Shown here: positions 59,569 through 64,000 of the stretch, in pieces | How positions within the stretch are numbered: the stretch's first letter is position 1 | Layout: each line of letters begins with the position of its first letter | Source of the DNA: Drosophila pseudoobscura | Lineage: Eukaryota > Arthropoda > Insecta > Diptera > Drosophilidae | Length of the DNA stretch: 64,000 nt | Assembly: GCF_009870125.1 (NCBI RefSeq) | Contig: NC_046683.1 | Location: 51,413,869-51,477,868, forward strand | Direction: 5' to 3' | Notes under the pieces: generated by a model | What the model was told of the DNA's origin: nothing | Database searches by the model: none | Seen by the model: only the letters and a program-made list of their open reading frames with translations | Made by a program: the position numbers and the translations under genes

Positions 59569-59865
59569 CCTTTTTTTAAAATTTTTTAAAGCAAAATTCT
59601 CCCATTTCTAGGGCCTCCAAAGACTCTTCAAAGCCTTGATTTTTCTTAAATTTTTTAAGCAAAATTCTCCCATTTCTAGGTCCTTACAAGACTCTTAAAA
59701 GCCTTGCTTATTCTTAAATTTTTTGAAGCAAAATTCTCTCATTTCTAGGGCCTTAAAAGACTCTTAAAATCCTTGCTTTTTCTTAAATTTTTTAAAGCAA
59801 AATTCTCCCCCCAAAAGCCTTGCATTTTCTTAAACTTCTTAAAGCAAAATTGTCTGCTCTTTAAG
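59569..59865. repeat. 68-69 bp tandem repeat
   Basis: The anchor GCAAAATTCT occurs at 59591, 59659, 59728 and 59797 (spacings 68, 69, 69), and a variant at 59844. Each unit carries TTCTTAAATTTTTTAA, the anchor, CCCATTTCTAGGGCC and AAGACTCTTAAAAGCCTTG. More decayed relatives extend left to about 59440. The left flank also contains TTTTTAAGGC fragments. Confidence 0.9.
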
Positions 59866-62800
59866 GCACAATATATTTAACCATAAATTGCTTATCATTT
59901 GTGGGTTTTCCCCCGCAACGCACAAGTTTTCCCACTCGAATCAGTTGTTCGGCTACGGAATTTCGGCCATCAACTTTAAGCAGAGTGACGGACGGACGGC
60001 AAGAGTCCCAAAAGATAAGCAAAAATCTGCAGTGCATACATTTGCCAAAAAACCAAACAAAAAATAAAATAAGAAAGATATATATGTATGTATGTATGTA
60101 TTATGGAGAAGAGAGGATGGAAAATTGAGATGGCTGAATAATAAAGGAAGAATGAAAGGAACTTTTTGGCAGGAGTTGCCACGCCGCAGACGCAGACACA
60201 CACACACACACACATACACACGCACACAAGTCATGGAGCTGAAATTTCTATTTAATAACGGCCAAAAGAGAAATTACACTGCAGCATTTCAGTTTCAGTG
60301 CCGCCGAAAAACATGTGAGTGAGTGCGAGTGCGAGTATCTATGTGTGTGTGTCTGTGTGTGTGTGGCTGCAGGCTTTCGAGTGAGTGTGTGTCTGTGTAT
60401 CCTTAGCCTTCTCGCAGTGTGTACGTGTATTGTATTACGACTGCATTAATTTATGTACGAAATGCCATGGCAATGGCAATGGCATCACACAACGATGCAC
60501 AGCACGTACCGAATAGAACCCAGCGATCTCTCTGTCTCTCTCTCTACCCCACTGGATCCTGCGGCCAAAAGTCAGACAGGCATAAAGCAGAGAGGAACAA
60601 CGGAAAAAGATGCAAATCCAGTTGGGGCATGCAGCTGACGATTGCAAGCCAAGGACATGGCAATTGTGGCCGAATGCTGATTGCGGGCTCATTATCCGCT
60701 GCATCCCGCCCTGCTCCACAGATAGGATAGGGCATATCCCAAAAGAGCATATCAGAGGGGTATCGGCAACGGCAACGGCATCTGGCTTAAAGTTTTCGGG
60801 CCAAAAGCATTTCCTTTTGCCCCGTAATGTATGCAAAAGTTGTTTTGCCTGTTCTCTGCTGTAGGCCAAGCCCTGTGCTAATATGGGCTAAAGTGTCCTG
60901 GCCACGTCCTAAGCAAACAGACCAAGTCCTGTGCGCTCTCTCGCTATCCATGCATCCATCTTTGTTTGCTTGTTGCTTATTTCCTTTTATTTCCTGCCTT
61001 GCCAGCTCCAAGTTCGCGTTTTCCAACTTTGTAATTTACATCTAAATGGTATGGATGGGCGTTGAAGCGGCTGCTCTTTAAACACACATGACCATCATGA
61101 CCATGGGCTAAGAGCACCACTGGAGCACCACTGGAGCTCCACTGGAGCATCACTGGAGCAGCACTGGAGCAGCACTGGAGCAGAGTGGAGAAGAATGCAC
61201 AATGGCTGGATGCCTTTCCTAATGTTCTGTTTCCTTTCTGTCTGTTCTCCTTCTCTCTCGCTCTCTCTCTTCCTCTCCCTGTCTCTCAAAATTTATGCGA
61301 AAGGGAAAAGAAACTATTTGAAGATATATATCCATGAAGGATTTAAGACAGTTTTCTCTGCATTTAGTTACACTGCGTTTCAGTGCCATGAATCTGTCTA
61401 AGCTTTGAAATGCAACTTTCCTTTTATATACAACAAATATTACACTTTTGTGGAATGGAAAATGAACGAATTTAGTCTATGATACAAAATGAAAAGGAGG
61501 ACCAAACCATACAAAGAAAATGTAGTTTGAAGTTAAAGAAAACTTCAACTTTGGTCCGCTATATCTTCAGGTATTTTCCACTCCATCAACACGACTAAAA
61601 ATCCTGTTAAAGGACCAAAAATAAAGTCAGAGAATCAAGGTTTTGTAATGTTTAAAAAATATGTCGAAAATTTACCAAATTTACCTTCTAAATCTTCTAT
61701 TTTGAAGCACATTGGAGGCAAAAACTGGGGCTAAAAAAACATATTTCAAAGAGTCCTCAATTGGTGTTTTGGTTAATTTTTGGGCCATGAAATTGTATTC
61801 AATCTAAATCAGATTTAAGCCCGATTTTAGTCGGGTTTATTTAGGCACTTGCAAATCCCTAAGTTCATTTGTTGGACGACTGATTTATTATTGACCGAAT
61901 TATTGTTAATTATGGCCAAGAGGAGTAAAGTACAGTTTCCGGCTTGGTCTTCATCTAATCTCGTACTTGCACCTGCAACCTGCAACCTGACATTTCCATT
62001 TGTCCTTTGGTGGCAATACGAGTGTGTCTGTGTGTGTGTGTGTGCAGTAGGAATTTGCATTTGAATGACTTGGCAGCAACCCCGGCCACCCCCCCCGCCC
62101 ATCGCCACAGGAGTCATCGCAGCCAAGTTATGCAACTAAATTTGCATGAGGTGTGGGGGGGGGTTGCATGCCACGTACAGTGGCTTACAGTTAACTGTTT
62201 ATAATGCACTGGCACCCAAGTGCTGTTGCCGGCTAATTACCAATGCGAATGCAACAAACTGACGAGAATACATAATTGAAATATAAAATATGCTAATGGA
62301 AAGTGCAGTTTGTTTACTCAAAACAACAACAACAAGGAAAATTTAAACGACACCCATCCCCAAAATAAAGGCTATACATACATACATATATACGAGAATT
62401 TATTAAGAGATTCATGCAACTTTTTCAATTGTTTGTTGGAATTTATCTTCTTTTGTGACACGAAATTGGATAACTTTTCCATAACAATTCGTTTATTTCC
62501 CACAGATACACACCCACACAGCCACACAGAGAAACAGATTGGTGCTATCTTGCTCCAAAAAGCGTACAAATATCCCACACACTCGCTCCGCCCCCCCTCT
62601 CTGAACAATGGAAACCAATTAAGTTTTGTCACATAATTTTAATGAAATTAAAATAAAATCAGTGCGAATAAATACGCGCATGATAAATGGTTACCCCTGG
62701 GGGGGGGGATTGGAGCCACACCGCAGAACAGAACAGAACTGGCTTTTGTCTCAAGGTTCAATGAAGGCTATTTGAAAATTCAGAGCATGCCTGACGGCGT

Positions 62801-63958
62801 CTGACTGACTGACTGACTGACTGAGTGACTGACAGACTGACAGACGGAGTACATGAAGAAGGTGCTGGCTGCCTGTTTGCTTGCGGCTGCTGTGCAACAT
62901 GAATCCTTAAGTGACTACAACAGACCACACGAACAAAAAAAAATACACACAAATACAAACGATGGATGGCATTCCGACTATGGGGATACCGACTATTCGG
63001 GCAGCGATAAAGAAGGATCGTTGCGATCAAAACCCCTTCGGTTGGCTGTTTGAACACCTGGCTTTCGATCGAATGGGCAGAAGAGTAGTTTATTCTGGGA
63101 ATTGAGTGGCCCTAGAGATGCTCTTCTCTCTTCGAAAGAGAAACCCTTCTGCTAGCACACACATGCCATATTTTCTTACATTTACAGGGTGAACAATGGT
63201 ATAAGAAATAGGGGTAAAAGAAACGGAAGCAGAACAATACTAGACAAAACGCTTAGACGACTATTCAGCAGAGGAGCAGGCCAGGGCAGCGCAGGGCAGG
63301 GCAGGGCAGGGCAGAGAGAGAGTCTAGATTGTGGGCCAAAAAAGCACGCCCCTTTCTTGTTTGCATTTTCCACTGACCCGTGTGTGTGAGATGTGTGTGA
63401 AGGTCGTGGGCGTGGCGCCAACGTCGCGACGTGGGTCTAAAAATATTGCCAGCTAAGTGTTGAGCATAATAATGAGACCCACTCACAGATGCATGCATAC
63501 TCGTATATGGATGTAAATAAAAAACACACACACACACACACACATATAGATAGATAGGACACCCCACTGGGGAGTTGACTGCGTGTGACTTTTGTTGGCT
63601 TCATCCTTGTCCAACTTTTACTTTTCTTGTGCCTTTCTGTTTGTTTTAAATAAATTATGCTACGGCCACGAGCTATGCTGCCACACTATGGGCTTTCCAC
63701 CGACACTTTTGAGCCATTTCTCTGGTCCAAATACCCCCACTTCTCCCCGTCATATGACACACATTGAGAGTGCGTTGGCCAAAATGCAAATTCAAGTCCC
63801 CAAGCAATTAGTTGGCCACTTGCCTGGCAATGGGCTGAATTACTAGAGACTCGATTTAATGTTAACCAGTGTATCTATGGCTGTGTGGCACGTGCCTGTG
63901 GCTGCCGAGTCTCGTTTACAGGAAGTCAATCTCATTGTAATTTTTTTTTCCTGGTTTT
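59866..63958. other. Non-coding DNA, no supported gene
   Basis: Content: a TATG run (60080-60098), CA and GT runs (60196-60226, 60340-60364), CACTGGAGCA repeats (61115-61190), a TGAC run (62799-62822), a GGGCA(G) repeat (63280-63310), the palindrome ACGTCGCGACGT (63421-63432) and a (CA)n run (63521-63544). A 66-codon frame at 62853-63053 starts with a signal-peptide-like MKKVLAACLLAAAV but is otherwise unconvincing. Confidence 0.5.
61115..61190. repeat. 12-bp tandem repeat CACTGGAGCACC
   Basis: About six imperfect 12-base units (CACTGGAGCACC, CACTGGAGCTCC, CACTGGAGCATC, CACTGGAGCAG). Confidence 0.85.
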
Positions 63959-64000
63959 TATACCCGATACTCAAAATGAGTATTGGGGTATATTAGATTT
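63959..64000 (+). mobile_element. INE-1/DINE-1-like element end, cut by the window edge
   Basis: TATACCCGATACTCA is followed by a three-base loop and the near-complementary TGAGTATTGGGGTATA, then TTAGATTT. This hairpin-bearing terminus is the one I know from INE-1/DINE-1-type (Helentron-related, non-autonomous) elements abundant in obscura-group Drosophila. Only the end is present, so length and completeness cannot be judged. Confidence 0.7.

Noticed and set aside
59569..59865. CRISPR-like regularly spaced repeat
   Set aside because: Units are directly contiguous 68-69 bp repeats without unique spacers, in an insect genome.
1..64000. tRNA, rRNA and microRNA genes
   Set aside because: I looked for tRNA B-box-like GGTTCGAATCC sequences and for a few fly microRNA sequences I remember and found none. 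This is not a covariance-model search, so small RNA genes could be missed.

Overview
The window is fly genomic DNA and best fits a Drosophila of the obscura group. Evidence: 66-67 bp introns with GT/AG ends, the core-promoter vocabulary (DRE, Ohler motif 1, Ohler motif 6), microsatellite-rich intergenic DNA, unusually many poly-G/poly-C runs, and at the last 42 bases the hairpin end of an INE-1/DINE-1-like element in the version I associate with obscura-group genomes (from memory). No bacterial or viral gene is visible.

Layout. 1-13.7 kb: no supported gene; low-complexity DNA, a GTT/GGT minisatellite (1.75-2.34 kb), a CCGTTCCC minisatellite (5.38-5.70 kb) and two AT-rich blocks. 13.7-17.7 kb: two tandem, intronless, minus-strand divergent ionotropic receptor (IR) genes, separated by about 0.6 kb with a TATA box and a three-unit repeat. 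17.7-47.7 kb: a 30-kb stretch without a recognisable gene. It is rich in simple repeats, several A-rich AATAAA-laden blocks, dispersed copies of a 27-bp-period repeat family partly flanked by inverted repeats, a tandem duplication of about 0.75 kb, and eight near-identical copies of the palindrome GCAACATGTTGC. 47.7-51.2 kb: the three-exon Gemin3/DDX20 DEAD-box helicase gene (minus strand) with a housekeeping-type promoter. 52.4-53.1 kb: a single-exon predicted membrane protein of unknown function (plus strand). 53.2-64 kb: no supported gene; a 68-bp tandem repeat at 59.6 kb and the INE-1-like end at the window edge.

The genes have no evident functional connection. The IR pair belongs to chemosensation. 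Gemin3 is part of the SMN complex that assembles Sm cores on spliceosomal snRNAs. The orphan membrane protein lies head-to-head with Gemin3 about 1.2 kb away.

I found no convincing new enzymatic or defence system. The most unexplained signals are the palindrome cluster confined to 22.2-43.0 kb, the 27-bp repeat family with inverted ends, and the duplicated 39.6-41.1 kb unit.
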